Positions 5,816 to 5,861 of a stretch of DNA of 5,861 bases are shown here, piece by piece (positions within the stretch are counted from its first letter, which is position 1; the number at the start of each line of letters is the position of its first letter). A program made the translations under genes and the position numbers. Source of the stretch: Spirochaetaceae bacterium (lineage in GTDB: Bacteria > Spirochaetota > Spirochaetia > Treponematales > Breznakiellaceae); the NCBI GenBank assembly GCA_031265015.1, contig JAISDG010000076.1, positions 1 through 5,861 of the forward strand, written 5' to 3'. Below the pieces are notes generated by a model, which was not told the origin of the DNA, ran no database searches, and worked only from the letters and a program-made list of their open reading frames with translations.

Positions 5816-5844
5816 ACTATACGTTGCCCTGGGGGGGAGGTCAA
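5816..5844 (-). promoter_or_regulatory. Sigma70-like promoter of the DUF5312-pgeF operon, start site at about the ATG
   Basis: On the minus strand TTGACC (5844-5839) and TATAGT (5821-5816) are separated by exactly 17 bases. The A of the ATG (5808) is the eighth base after the -10, so the natural start point falls at or one to two bases before the initiation codon. The spacer contains seven consecutive C residues (plus-strand G run 5831-5837). Confidence 0.65.
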
Positions 5845-5861
5845 CGGCTGTCCGTCTTCCG

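Noticed and set aside
5809..5844. TTG start at 5844 giving a 580-residue DUF5312-like protein
   Set aside because: The TTG is the -35 box of a well-spaced promoter and there is no Shine-Dalgarno. The frame is open to the window edge, so an upstream start cannot be excluded outright.
1..5861. CRISPR array, tRNA, rRNA, transposase or integrase
   Set aside because: Looked for on both strands; no regular repeat-spacer pattern, RNA-gene signature or mobile-element enzyme is visible.

Overview
The window looks like chromosomal DNA from a spirochaete, most likely a Treponema-type organism (termite-gut or related lineage). This rests on family resemblance recalled from memory, not on a search. The strongest pointer is the 568-residue protein at the right end, which matches a spirochaete-restricted family of unknown function that I recall as DUF5312. 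The N-terminus of a BspA-like leucine-rich-repeat secreted protein at the left edge and a spirochaete-style lipoprotein agree with this. No rRNA, tRNA, CRISPR array, insertion sequence or integrase is visible.

Left part (1-705), read leftward: a small lipoprotein gene (200-481) is followed after 34 bases by a secreted LRR protein gene cut by the window edge (1-165). Both have good Shine-Dalgarno sites. An AT-rich gap (482-705) carries a near-consensus extended -10 sigma70 promoter for this pair. It also holds a long leader with a hairpin, and a small inverted repeat over the -35 box.

Middle part (706-2513), read rightward: a WYL-type transcriptional regulator with a degenerate WYL core is followed 77 bases later by an unrecognised 292-residue protein with a clean HExxH...E zincin signature. 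The regulator is divergent from the lipoprotein pair and might act on the shared gap, on the metalloprotease gene, or on both.

Right part (2525-5844), read leftward: a DUF5312-like gene, then pgeF (YfiH/laccase-domain family) starting 3 bases after its stop and so probably translationally coupled. A 137-base gap with a strong 16-bp hairpin follows, then a single-domain bacteriohemerythrin with all seven iron ligands. The hemerythrin gene converges on the metalloprotease gene with only 11 bases between the stops. The DUF5312-like gene has a TTGACC-17-TATAGT promoter that places the transcription start at about its ATG, suggesting a leaderless mRNA. A seven-base C run lies in the promoter spacer.

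Nothing here is clearly a described defence or mobile system. The points most worth following are the WYL-regulator/HExxH pair, the leaderless and possibly phase-variable DUF5312 promoter, and the strand-specific hairpin ahead of the hemerythrin gene.
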